A stretch of 64,000 nt of DNA from Isoetes taiwanensis (taxonomy: Eukaryota > Streptophyta > Lycopodiopsida > Isoetales > Isoetaceae), in contig JAJEKV010000010.1 in assembly GCA_021234155.1 (NCBI GenBank), positions 20,185,418 through 20,249,417 of the forward strand, read 5' to 3'. The notes beneath the pieces are model-generated. The model had not been told where the DNA came from. It did not search any database and saw only the letters and a list, made by a program, of their open reading frames with translations. Positions 12,437 through 21,368 of this stretch are shown piece after piece. Both the position numbers and the translations under genes were made by a program. The first letter of the stretch is position 1, and each line of letters begins with the position of its first letter.

Positions 12437-14706
12437 TTATTTTGCTTGTTCGGCTATCTTCTCTAGTGACTTCAGAACTTTATCCTTCACAGAGATTGGA
12501 ATCTTCATGCACCCCTTTCTCGGATCCACCTTGCCCTTTTTGGGGTTCCATGACATCAACGCGGATTTTATTTCCACCCATTGGACCGGAACACTTGCAT
12601 CATACTTCCATTGCTTATTAAAACAATCTTTGTAGCGCTCTTTTTCAGTAATGACTCCTTTTCCACTTACTGGATGCCACCACTCCACACGCACCTTGTT
12701 TCTGTTAGGGTTATTAGCTTCCCTACAAACATTCGAGATGGTATACCCAACCAAATAGGATAAGTATCTTCATCTAATGGCCTGGCGATCAAATATTGGT
12801 CATCCTTCAAATCCATCTTAGGATCATATGGAGCAAGTCCATAATACTTGGGATGCTCTTTTCTCGGTCCAACATAGTGCTCTTCATCCTCTTCCACATC
12901 CTCTTCAGACTCCTCTGTCATCAAGTGGATCGGCTGCTGATCAGGTTGGAATTGACCATGGTCGAGCCTCCATCGACTTTGAGGTAGCCAACCCTCTCGA
13001 AGGACGCTACTACTTGTGTCCAAACTCCCTAAAAGTATATGAACTTCATTCCAATAATTTACAAGTGCTTCATTGCACGCTCTTCTCTCTGGTGCTATGT
13101 GTTTACCTACTAAGGATTTCTCCCAGTACTTTATATAATCCATTATCCCTTCCATAGTCTGTTTGTAGTCCTTCACTTCTCCTAATGGTTTCATAGCTTT
13201 AGGCTCCCTCGTCAGCACCATTGGTTCATCTGCCACATCCTCTTTCCAAATCAATATATCCTTATCTTCGGTTTCCACACAGGATCTCCAGCCCTCATCT
13301 TGTATTGCATTATTGGCTTTCTATTCTTCACCCAAAACCTAAATTGCAATGGAGCACTATGCCCAATAAGGTTTTCATGAACATAACCCTCTATGAACTC
13401 TTTCCACTCGGGGACTTCTTGTATCAATGAACCAATAGGAGGAGGTGAAGAACACTGCTTAAATAGCTCCAAAAGCCTCGGATAGGTGGTGACGTCACTT
13501 TTCTGCAATTTGATCCTATAATGCCCAAACATTGCATCAATGTCTTCGTGAGTGTGGCCAGGCATCAAGTAACCAACATAGACCATTTCAAACGCTCCAA
13601 CCCATGTAAGATACGACAAGTATGCAAACAAGTATCTATTTTTATTCTGGCCAGCACAATTGTCAAGTTGCAAGAGTAGCTTCTTGGGTAGTCGGCGCCT
13701 CGGTATTGGGTTCACATGAATTGAAGGTGCTGGCCCATTCATCCTTCCTATGGTTAAATCCTCTAGTTTCATGGGACCAATGTCATGCAATGCCTTGAAG
13801 AGATGCTGCAATGGCTTACAAGAATGAACATCTCCATTAAAACCATGTTCCAAATCGCGCAATGCTTTTACAATGCTACCAACATGGAAGTTTGGACCAT
13901 CACCCCATAATTCTAATGTAAAATGACCGTGATGCACTGCTCCCTGGCCATGAGTTATGAATCCAGCTAGTGATATTTGCAATGGAAAAGACCTATTCTC
14001 TGGTTCCATTGTAGACAAGCATCTCCACATCCAGTATGTTGATCGACATGACATTTGCTCCATCGTGTGAATTCTCATTTCCTTCCGAACCACTGATCTT
14101 TCCACCTCAAGTTTCGACTTCTCGAGCTTATCTAACAAATCCACGCATATATTGCACTTTGAGAAGTTGCTATATTGCATTCTTTTGACATCTGAAAAAT
14201 GCTTACTCCAGCGCTTGCTGAAGGCTGATTGTGAAATCTTGTCCACACCCATTTCCTCTAGAAGATTGTTGATCATTTGTAAAATTACTTTTTGTGTGAA
14301 ATATGCAGGCAACATTCGAACTACTTTCCTGCATCCCTCTTCATCAATCGCACTTTTGTGAGGCATACTCTCAGCATGATAGTTAACAAACTTCTCGAAT
14401 AAACTTTGAGCTGCAAGCACCCTGGGGGTTGTCCTCGCCTTTCCCCGATTACCATGCCAACCTATTTGAGCCCCCCTCTTTTGGTTTCGCCTTAATCGCC
14501 GCCATGTAGAGGCTGAAATACCTAGTATGGTTGTCACTGCACTGTTGCATATCCATTTGCCACCAATAGAAAATCCCGTGTTCCTGACATCAGGTGACGG
14601 CCCAAATGCATGCTCTATTATATTGTAAATATAAGTTTTTCTAGCGTCATGAGTTTTCTCCTTGTAGATTGATCGGGCTTCTACAAGTTTTTCACTGTGA
14701 ATCTAC
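12437..14706 (-). pseudogene. DUF7869-like transposase-like gene, 3' portion, frameshifted
   Basis: On the minus strand an open frame runs from about 14706 (just after a possible acceptor 'tttggtag') to 13251. It begins with residues 'HSEKLVEARSIYKEK' and includes the block 'ISASTWRRLRRNQKRG', a Lys/Arg-rich DNA-binding-like stretch. The diagnostic region is 'LLLQLDNCAGQNKNRYLF' followed by 'GYLMPGHTHEDIDAMFGH', the two conserved blocks of DUF7869 proteins, whose Asp and Glu/Asp residues look like those of an RNase H-fold DDE nuclease. A frameshift near 13265 moves to the frame at 12667-13278 (acidic, 'EESEEDVEEDEEH'), and a second near 12745 moves to 12437-12754, which ends with 'VRVEWWHPV...QWVEIKSALMSW', the usual C-terminal block of the family. 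Two frameshifts make it a broken gene unless they are sequence errors. A transposase function is inferred from its position at the element end and its motifs. Confidence 0.75.
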
Positions 14707-14849
14707 CAAAGCAGTTGTTGGGGCAGCCACAATCCCCCCCCTGACGGCTTGCATGGTCTCTTCATTGCAGTTGTTAGTATCTTTCACAGTCCGCACCTTT
14801 TCCTTTCTCTTCTTCCTCTTCAAGAAATTGTAGGCCCTTCTTTCTGGTG

Positions 14850-15403
14850 GATACATCCAAAGGAGGTATGGAAGGAATGTCATTTTCATCCACCACCACA
14901 TTATTTTCTCCCACACACTCAATTCTTTAAAGCATTCCTTTTCCTATCATCTCAATGGAGTCCACTGGCTAGAGCAACAAGGCTGGCAACTCTAAACCAC
15001 TGTTGATATTATTGCAAGCATAGCAGTGTCTGTCCTTCAACTCAACACTGAAGTTATGAAGCTGTATTGAGGAAATGGAGACTCCCACAAAGTCATCACC
15101 AATAGTCTATCCATTATAGCAGTGCATAGGATCCCATAGTATAAGCACACCTTCACCAACAATTCCTCTATTGCACTGATGATGCAAAATCACTTTCTCG
15201 TCCTTCCATGTTAATCTGGAAACTACCATTCTTCTTTCCTCATTAGCACTAGCTGGGTTTTTAATATTTTCTGCATTTGCTTCAGGTGGCTGCTCATTCT
15301 TATTTGTATGATCTCTTCCACATCCATGTAATCAGCATCATTCTTCTCTGCTCGAGGTTCTTGGTCACAGAGTTCCCCAGCAGTAGCTTCATGAGAAATC
15401 TGA
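14850..15403 (-). pseudogene. Upstream coding region of the DUF7869-like gene
   Basis: Minus-strand coding continues upstream. A good acceptor 'tttctaattttcag' at about 15404 opens a frame with 'ISHEATAGELCDQEPRAEKN' and a heptad-like 'SSHLKQMQKILKTQ'. In another frame (about 15220 to 14980) lies 'SRLTWKDEKVILHHQCN', 'GEGVLILWDPMHCYNG', an in-frame TAG, then 'DFVGVSISSIQLHNFSVELK' with a Cys-Tyr-Ala-Cys pair. The second part is in frame with itself over about 75 codons, so it is very likely real coding sequence with one stop and one frameshift. The exact exon structure linking it to the main exon is not certain. Confidence 0.5.
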
Positions 15404-15571
15404 AAATTAGAAAAAAGGTTGAGGAAAACATAGTGTTGTATGCAATAACAATAAATGAAATATCTATACAATGCCTACACTGCGCTATGCGTGACAGTGC
15501 GCGTGACACGTATGGACCATAATTTTGTAAAAAATATAAGAAAATTATATTAATTTACAAAATACAGATAT

Positions 15572-15588
15572 GTCGCGCTAGGCGCGAC
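15572..15588. repeat. Palindrome site 1, GTCGCGC-TAG-GCGCGAC
   Basis: Perfect 7-bp arms around a 3-base spacer. It lies between the DUF7869-like upstream exon and the plus-strand unknown gene. Member of the element-specific family with core TCGCGC-TNN-GCGCGA. A degenerate relative (TGCGC-TAT-GCGTG) sits about 90 bp to the left at 15480-15494. Confidence 0.85.
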
Positions 15589-15734
15589 TCATACAGAAGC
15601 ACCCCATTTGGACACGTCACCAGATATCCCATTTCGTAGCACATTTCCAATTTCGTATTTGCTGAATCAGTACAAATATCATTTCCTCATTTCAATCTCT
15701 GCAATTTGTCTTCTCAATAGGCTGTGTAACCGTT

Positions 15735-16331
15735 TTGGTACATGTCGATGCTACCAACCGTGGACATGTGCATGAGCGAGGCTTGGCCTTGAGCCTCACC
15801 AAAGCCCGCGACAGGGCACTTCAGAGAGATATCTCGGAAGCAACACTCTTCCAGGATTTCACCAACATGCTGAGGAGGTTCGGCAATCTCCTCCCTGTCT
15901 CTGAGGAGAGAGATGGATGTGGAAGTATGGAGCCGAGAGTGGCAGGCTTAACAGAAGCCCAGTTTAATGCCGAGATTGCAGATGTAGTCCTCCATGCAGC
16001 TGCAATTATCGACATAAAATTTGTTTTGACCCATTTCCTAATCCTCAAACCTGGGCAGAAAGACTTGTTAGAGAGTCTAAGGACCCACCATTCTGGAATC
16101 CTGGAGGCCAAGATGAACAGCCTCCTGATGATCACAAACATGGATCCAGATAGACTGGATTACATTGTACAGAGGACAGTAGTAATATTGATCCTGCACC
16201 ACTGCTACCAGAATAGCTTTCATAAAGCTCAGATGTATATATTTTTTTGGAATAACAATTTTTGTTTCACAATTCTTTCTAGTTGTTGTGTTCTTCTCGC
16301 GCTGGGCGCGAGTCTTTTATTATCGCGCTGA
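15735..16331 (+). CDS. Unrecognised element gene, one open exon
   Basis: An open plus-strand frame of about 198 codons begins with a TTG at 15735; a plausible splice acceptor 'cttctcaatag' lies just upstream at 15720, so the true start may be in an earlier exon. Residues include 'HVDATNRGHVHERGLALSLT', 'LFQDFTNMLRRFGNLL' and 'MNSLLMITNMDPDRLDYIV'. I do not recognise the family. Coding is likelier on this strand than on the opposite one because the frame is rich in charged and helical segments. After about 16190 the sequence turns hydrophobic and AT-rich, and palindromes 2 and 3 fall at its end, so the real exon may stop near 16190 and the remainder be intron or 3' UTR. It lies inside the 9.3-kb element, head-to-head with the DUF7869-like gene. 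Confidence 0.45.
   Translation: MVHVDATNRGHVHERGLALSLTKARDRALQRDISEATLFQDFTNMLRRFGNLLPVSEERDGCGSMEPRVAGLTEAQFNAEIADVVLHAAAIIDIKFVLTHFLILKPGQKDLLESLRTHHSGILEAKMNSLLMITNMDPDRLDYIVQRTVVILILHHCYQNSFHKAQMYIFFWNNNFCFTILSSCCVLLALGASLLLSR
16296..16312. repeat. Palindrome site 2, CTCGCGC-TGG-GCGCGAG
   Basis: Perfect 7-bp arms around a 3-base spacer. It lies 8 bp from site 3. Confidence 0.85.
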
Positions 16332-16339
16332 GCGCGATA
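16321..16339. repeat. Palindrome site 3, TATCGCGC-TGA-GCGCGATA
   Basis: Perfect 8-bp arms around a 3-base spacer. Paired with site 2 in the region after the unknown plus-strand gene. Confidence 0.85.
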
Positions 16340-16566
16340 GATTAATATGTTCTATAAAATTCATTTCATAGTTAGATTTATTATACATATTACATTTAGT
16401 TAATTAACCCAAAAACCCACTACAGAGTCACTTCAAATCAAGTTCTTGCCTGGATGTATGCGACTTTTGTTTCAACAAGGACAAACCATGGCAGTTACAA
16501 AAGAAGACAATTCTTTTACCAACCAGGCTCATCATGAGCAGGTGGCACGGTCACTCTCTTAACTTC

Positions 16567-17396
16567 CTAAACACCATGCTCTGGAACCCATACAAGGTGG
16601 ATGACAACCTTATATATAATAGGATAACTTCTAGCAGAGGCCATTGCAACTCCCTGCAACCAAGGATCGAGTTCCAAGCCCCTCTGCAGGCATCTATAAA
16701 TTTCAGAATAGTTCATGGAGCAAATGATAGAATCCACATATTCTGGAACCGGTGGCAGGGTAGATCGACAATTGCAATTAGAACAGGATGTGATCGGATT
16801 GCGGGACATGACTAATGCGCTACCACTGAGAGGTACTCATATTTATAGCACGAGCAATACAGTAGCAGCATTATTGTGTAGACATACGAGTATGCATATG
16901 AGTAGCACATGAATAGATGACACGTGAAATATGTTACAGTAGCTACAGTAAAGAGCAACAGTACTACAGAAAATTTTTCAGTACATACCTCTTTGAGTAG
17001 TGTTGTTGGCCAAGCCAAGAAACTCCCTACTGATTCTCCAAGTGTTTCTGCTCCTGCATGTGGTCTTTGTAATGGATGAGTGATAGCATAGCACTCTGTC
17101 AATCTGATTCTAATATAATCAGGTTCCAAGGGCACTCCATGGCATGCTGTAGTTGGTGCCATGTTATCAACAATGCCCTTGCCAATGACATCTTTCTTGT
17201 TTTCTGCTAACAAGAAGCATGCTTCTCCAATGGAAATTTTCATTTCTCCTGCTTGATTGTTCATTTCCTCGACTTGCAAAGCTTTGTTAATTAAGTTGCA
17301 TAAGTCATGGCACCTCAATCCACTCACTTGATAGAGAACTACCTGAGATTCGGAAGCCTGATCGAGCGCTTCAGCAAGCTTCCTTCTTGGCGACAT
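16567..17396 (-). CDS. Unrecognised element gene, two probable exons
   Basis: Exon 1 starts at ATG 17396 ('MSPRRKLAEALDQASESQVV') and runs to about 16989, where 'aaagag|gtatgt' is a good donor. It contains 'ISIGEACFLLAENKKDVIGK' and 'PLEPDYIRIRLTECYAITHP'. A second open stretch, about 16809-16567, contains 'CSNCNCRSTLPPVPEYVDS' and 'LELDPWLQGVAMASARSYP' and ends in TAG at 16567, after which similar composition resumes in frame, so the stop may be a mutation. I do not recognise the family. It is divergent from the ParB-like gene and shares its upstream spacer. It could be an accessory gene of the element or an upstream part of the DUF7869-like transcript on the same strand; the sequence does not decide. 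Confidence 0.5.
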
Positions 17397-17983
17397 CCCA
17401 AATTCGAATTAAAACACTGCAATGAAAACACAGTTCTTATAGAAACACAAATTCTATGATCCAATGCGAGGCCAAGAACACAAATTAAGTGGCGGGTATT
17501 TTTAAAATAGACGGTTAGTTCAGGCCAATGATTGAAAAGTAGTTGGGGAAAGGGATATTCGCGGGCGACGGGCTAAAAGATTTTAAATTTTAAATTGCAG
17601 GCGGGATTAATCTTCTTGTTTAGCTAAACAAGGATAAGGGCAGTACAAACTTTCAATGGTGGGCGTCTATTCATTAATTGTTTGTACGACCCGTGTAATA
17701 ATCATATTTTCTAATTTCAATGTAATTTGAATCTCATTTTTTAATTCCTAATTTCTTCCAGAAGTTTTGCTTCGACCGCCTTCCGAAACCGACGCAATCT
17801 TCTTGAGCGATCTCTCAAGCGATCCAAATTTTTGTAACGCCACCTGCATTTCGAGCTATCATACTTCATTTCCGGCCTGTTTACAACAATTCCGACTCGA
17901 TTTGAGCTTCTCGCGAGCTTCCGGAGATTCACCCGACCTTCTCGAGCTACAACAGAGTTCAACAGAGCTTCAAGCACTTCGAT
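17397..17983. promoter_or_regulatory. Divergent spacer between two element genes
   Basis: About 590 bp separate the ATG at 17396 (minus) from the ATG at 17984 (plus). The left half is AT-rich and the right half (17760-17980) is richer in C and G with 'ttctcgcgagcttc', typical of a 5' UTR/CpG-containing leader. It must contain promoter activity for both genes if they are expressed. No specific TATA box can be assigned with confidence. Confidence 0.4.
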
Positions 17984-18322
17984 ATGGCAACTAAAGGTTA
18001 GTATGTTCGAGTTCTTAATGGAGGAGGAACTCTGTGACTCTATTTTTATTAGGTTTTAGAAACCTTCGCTTGTGTGTTTAACTTTATTAATAGATTTAGA
18101 AACTCTGAGACTCTTTGATTAACTCTGTCACTCTGCAACCTAGATTTGATTAGATTAATGTTACCCTGCATCTCTGCTACTTGGCTTGTATTTGTTTGCA
18201 GCTTATTCTTTGTTTGATTATGTGTTCAGGGTTTTCTACTTAGTCTGAATTGAATCTGCAATGCTCTGTGATTATAATTCCTAGTATCTTAATCTTCAAT
18301 TGTAATCATCAGGGAAGCAGGT

Positions 18323-18798
18323 TACGCTTCCTTGTGCTATGATTTTCTTTTTTTATGAAGCTTACTCTCTTTGATGTGTTCCTATGATGAAGCCTTATGT
18401 GGAGTGCCGTTGGTCTATGGATTTCTCGCGCTTAGCGCGAGAAGTTCAGATTCTATCGCTCTTAATAAGCGTATAGGGTTGTTGAGGTCATAGTCGAGGT
18501 CAACCCTTCGGGAGGACGGTAAGAGAGTAGGAATGTGAATTCTTGTGCTACACGCTACAAGCGGGTTATGCTTCCTTGTGCTATGATTTTCTTTCTTTAT
18601 GAAGCTTACTCTCTTTGATGTGTTCCTATGATGAAGCCTTCTGTGGAGTGCCGTCGGTCTATGGATTTCTCGCGCTAAGTTCAGATTCTATCGCTCTTAG
18701 TAAGCGTAAGAGTAGGGTTGTTGAGGTCATAGTTGAGGTTAACCCTTCGCGAGGATGGTAAGAGAGATGGAATGTGAATTCTTGCGCTACACGCGAGT
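18323..18798 (+). repeat. Tandem duplication, unit 244 bp, inside the ParB-like gene intron
   Basis: Two copies (starting near 18323 and 18567) share 'cttccttgtgctatgatttt', 'gatgtgttcctatgatgaag', 'ggatttctcgcgct' and 'gttgttgaggtcatag' at a constant offset of 244 bp. The first copy contains intact palindrome site 4. The second has lost nine bases that form most of the right arm. Each unit ends in a decayed palindrome ('cttgtgctacacgc' and 'cttgcgctacacgc'). Confidence 0.9.
18423..18443. repeat. Palindrome site 4, TTCTCGCGC-TTA-GCGCGAGAA
   Basis: Perfect 9-bp arms around a 3-base spacer, the longest of the family. Its tandem-duplicate counterpart at 18667-18678 keeps only the left arm. Confidence 0.88.
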
Positions 18799-18853
18799 AG
18801 TCACATTCCATCTATCTTACTGTCATGGATCATTCGACTCACGCTACCCGCGA
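18782..18853. repeat. Two degenerate palindromes in the intron
   Basis: 18782-18796 reads TTGCGC-TAC-ACGCGA and 18839-18853 reads TCACGC-TAC-CCGCGA. With 18543-18557 (TTGTGC-TAC-ACGCTA), these look like the same family after mainly CG-to-TG or CG-to-CA changes, as expected from cytosine methylation and deamination. Confidence 0.6.
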
Positions 18854-20092
18854 ATTCTAAAACATTGCTCTTAGAATTTATAGACTTGTCGATGTTGGTC
18901 AAGTTGCTTAATACAGAAATACTTTAGCAATGCCTAACTTGATTATTTATTTTACAGCTTCCAAGAGAGCACTAGTTACATCATCTTCTGCACCATCAAA
19001 GAAACCCAAGAAGGACCCCAAGGTAGTACAAGAAGAGGCAGGGAAGATAGATCGAACTCTTGGCATAAAGCTAATTGATGACGACAGAGTCATAACATGC
19101 GAGCTAAGTCAGGACTTGCCAGAGGCAGTATTTGTTGAGGGGTCTGAATGGTATGTTACTGTGAGCAGGGCAGGCTCAAAGTATGACGTAGTCCTGCATT
19201 CATGGGAGAACAAAGGGCGGCCTTCAAAAAAGTAGGGTTGATCCTTTCATGCGAGGAGCTTGATGATCACATCTGTGTCTTCATAATAGAGAAGACCGTA
19301 AAGAAAAATCTCAGCATTTCCAAATACAATGCAGGTATAGATGGATTCAGGCCAGATAAGACAGCAGACGGTGTTACAAAGTATGGCTGGCCCATTGAAG
19401 GCTCAAATCATACAGTTCGTTCTGTATGTGAAGGAGTATCTGTCCAACGAAGTTTGCAGAAGAAACCATCTTCAAGCTTCTACATATCTGGTTTTGGTGG
19501 TAGTGGCGATGCACTTGAGTCAGAAACTTTGCCCCTAATACCTTTGCCAAAGCCAGTGAAGGAAACAGATATTGAAAAGAAATCAAGGGTTGATGCTGTA
19601 GACAAGCTTATGAAATTCAAGCAATGGTATCCACTTGGTTTGGATGTCACAAAAAGGATAGCTATTGACAAGCTGATTAGATCTCCTAGAGCATCTTTCA
19701 TATCTAGGATCTTTGATCCCAAACATGCCCCGAGGATACAAAAGTCCATGGTTGAATATCCCACCACAGTACCAAATCCAGCTGACGTTCTACCATGGGA
19801 CTCAGTCAATGACAAGCCATACCCATGGAAGACATGGGATGACCTAAGGAAGAGCGATACGGTGCGCTACATCGTCATTGATGGGCAGCACTCAGTTGAG
19901 GCAGCGAAGGCTCTTATAGAGAAAATGCATAAGATAGGTGCCAAGGAGTACAGGGAGCACTTCAGTTACAGGCAATGTCGAATCCTTAGTCATTACACGC
20001 CTCAACTTGCACTGACTACAATAAGTGCAGACTTGAACACAACCACAAGGGTGGTACAATACAACTCGTAAGTGCCTTTGTTTCTTATTAAC

Positions 20093-20154
20093 CTTAGTCG
20101 CACTACGCGCGAGACCCAACATTGGTCTGCAGTCTCGCGCGTAGCGCGACTAAG
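20093..20154. repeat. Paired palindromes forming a larger inverted repeat
   Basis: Two 23-base arms (20093-20115 and 20132-20154) are inverted copies with a single A/G difference and a 16-base spacer. Each arm itself contains the 15-base palindrome core (GCaC-TAC-GCGCGA variant, and TCGCGC-GTA-GCGCGA). They lie in the 173-bp intron between exons 2 and 3 of the ParB-like gene. A third site follows at 20181-20195. Confidence 0.9.
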
Positions 20155-20180
20155 CTTTTTACTTTCGCTATTCGGAATGC

Positions 20181-20195
20181 TCGCGCTACGCGCGA
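20181..20195. repeat. Palindrome site, TCGCGC-TAC-GCGCGA
   Basis: Perfect 6-bp arms with a TAC spacer. It is the third member in one short intron. Confidence 0.85.
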
Positions 20196-20418
20196 AATGG
20201 AGATCTATATAGTACTAATGGTTTTATATTTTTATCTCAGACCATATCCCATGCAATTGAGGCAAGCTAGAAATCAATGGATTGAGCTTGGCCGTCCAAT
20301 TTCAAAGAGAAAGAAGCAGGAGGAGAAGAAAGACAACTCTTACGAGGAAATGATTAAGATGATCAGCAAGGTCATCATACAAAAGAAGAAGCATGTTGCA
20401 GATGAGGAAGAGGAAACT

Positions 20419-20549
20419 GGAAGAAGAAGAAGAAGAAGAAGAAGAAGAAGAAGAAGAAGAAGAAGAAGAAGAAGAAGAAGAAGAAGAAGAAGAAGAAGAA
20501 GAAGAAGAAGAAGAAGAAGAAGAAGAAGAAGAAGAAGAAGAAGAAGAAG

Positions 20550-20578
<29 letters not shown>
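20419..20578 (+). repeat. (GAA)n microsatellite inside a coding exon, about 160 bp
   Basis: About 53 uninterrupted GAA/AAG/AGA units. Read in the frame of the upstream exon it gives poly-Arg, in other frames poly-Glu or poly-Lys. Upstream 'HVADEEEETG' suggests an original short acidic or basic run that expanded. Poly-Glu, poly-Lys and, on the other strand, poly-Ser and poly-Phe ORFs here are artefacts. Confidence 0.95.
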
Positions 20579-20580
<2 letters not shown>

Positions 20581-21368
20581 CCAAGGAAGGCCCATCAGAT
20601 TCCTACCACATAGTGTTTAGTCTGATGTTCACAAATTGTTGAGCCATCTGAAGGACAGAGCGAGCATTGGTATATGGTCATCCATGCTGCGAAACGATAT
20701 ATTAGAGATTAAAGAAGTTGTTCCAGAGATGAAGAACTTTGATTTCTATATTATATTAGATCAAGATAATTGTGGGATTGTTCGTCGACCACAACATAGA
20801 GCAAAGAATATCTTCATCAAGAATATACATAAGGCCTTGGAGGTGATAGAAGGATTTCCAGAAGAGCAGATATGTTTGGTGGATGATGATCCCATCAAGT
20901 GTTGCTTGAACGTAGACAGCAGCATAAATCCTCCGACATGGCATGTAGATGAAGAGAATTGGGTGCCAGCAGAGACACTACAGATGTTTGAGTCCCTCAT
21001 ATCAGCCCCTATAGTGCCTGCTTTCCTAAGTGTTAGACCAGATTTGCAAGGAAAAGCAAACCCTACAGACTATGATCTGGTTGTAAAAAATTACTGTCAA
21101 TGAAAATGTACTCAGATTTGTAAAAATACTTGTACATATACATAATTTATATGAATATATACAAGATGTTTTTTAATGCAAAATTAGTTTGGCCTTGACT
21201 CTTTCCAGTCTACACTATACCTTTTTGCCTTGGTTTTGTTGTCACTAATTTCTAACACACTCAATAAATGGTGCAATATTGCCACCAATTCATATTCAAA
21301 AAAAATACATGACACAATTTCAAGCTCAAAACATAGGGAAAAAACCCGAGGTAAAAAAAAATGAACAG

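Larger units (their letters stand above)
17984..21103 (+). pseudogene. ParB-like (DGQHS motif) element gene, one frameshift plus GAA expansion
   Basis: Exon 1 is tiny (17984-17996, MATK then one base) with donor 'gttagt'. Exon 2 begins at 18958 after 'attttacag' and restores the frame exactly, giving 'ASKRALVTSSSAPSKKPKKD', a Lys-rich nuclear-signal-like start. At about 19230 the frame breaks at an A6 run: upstream '..NKGRPSKK' stops, and one frame over 'FKKVGLILSCEELDD' continues to 20067 (donor 'gtaagt'). The key block is 'YIVIDGQHSVEAAKAL' (about 19880), matching the DGQHR/ParB-Srx-like motif, preceded by 'PWDSVNDKPYPWKTWDDL' and followed by 'TISADLNTTTRVV'. Exon 3 starts at 20241 after 'tttatctcag' ('PYPMQLRQARNQWIELGRP'), runs into a (GAA)n tract and ends at 21103 in a domain with 'YIILDQDNCGIV' and 'INPPTWHVDEENWVP'. 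The tract leaves upstream and downstream parts in different frames. Function in the family is DNA or nucleotide handling; a role in element maintenance is inference. Confidence 0.65.

Noticed and set aside
15821-16141. 106-residue minus-strand ORF
   Set aside because: Shadow of the plus-strand unknown gene, with composition less like a protein.
17741-17994. Short ORFs on both strands before the ParB-like gene
   Set aside because: They lie in the GC-richer 5' leader and show no domain. The ATG at 17984 with its in-phase splice is the better start.
20302-20620. Poly-Ser, poly-Phe, poly-Glu and poly-Arg ORFs
   Set aside because: All arise from the GAA microsatellite. Only the flanking coding blocks are real.
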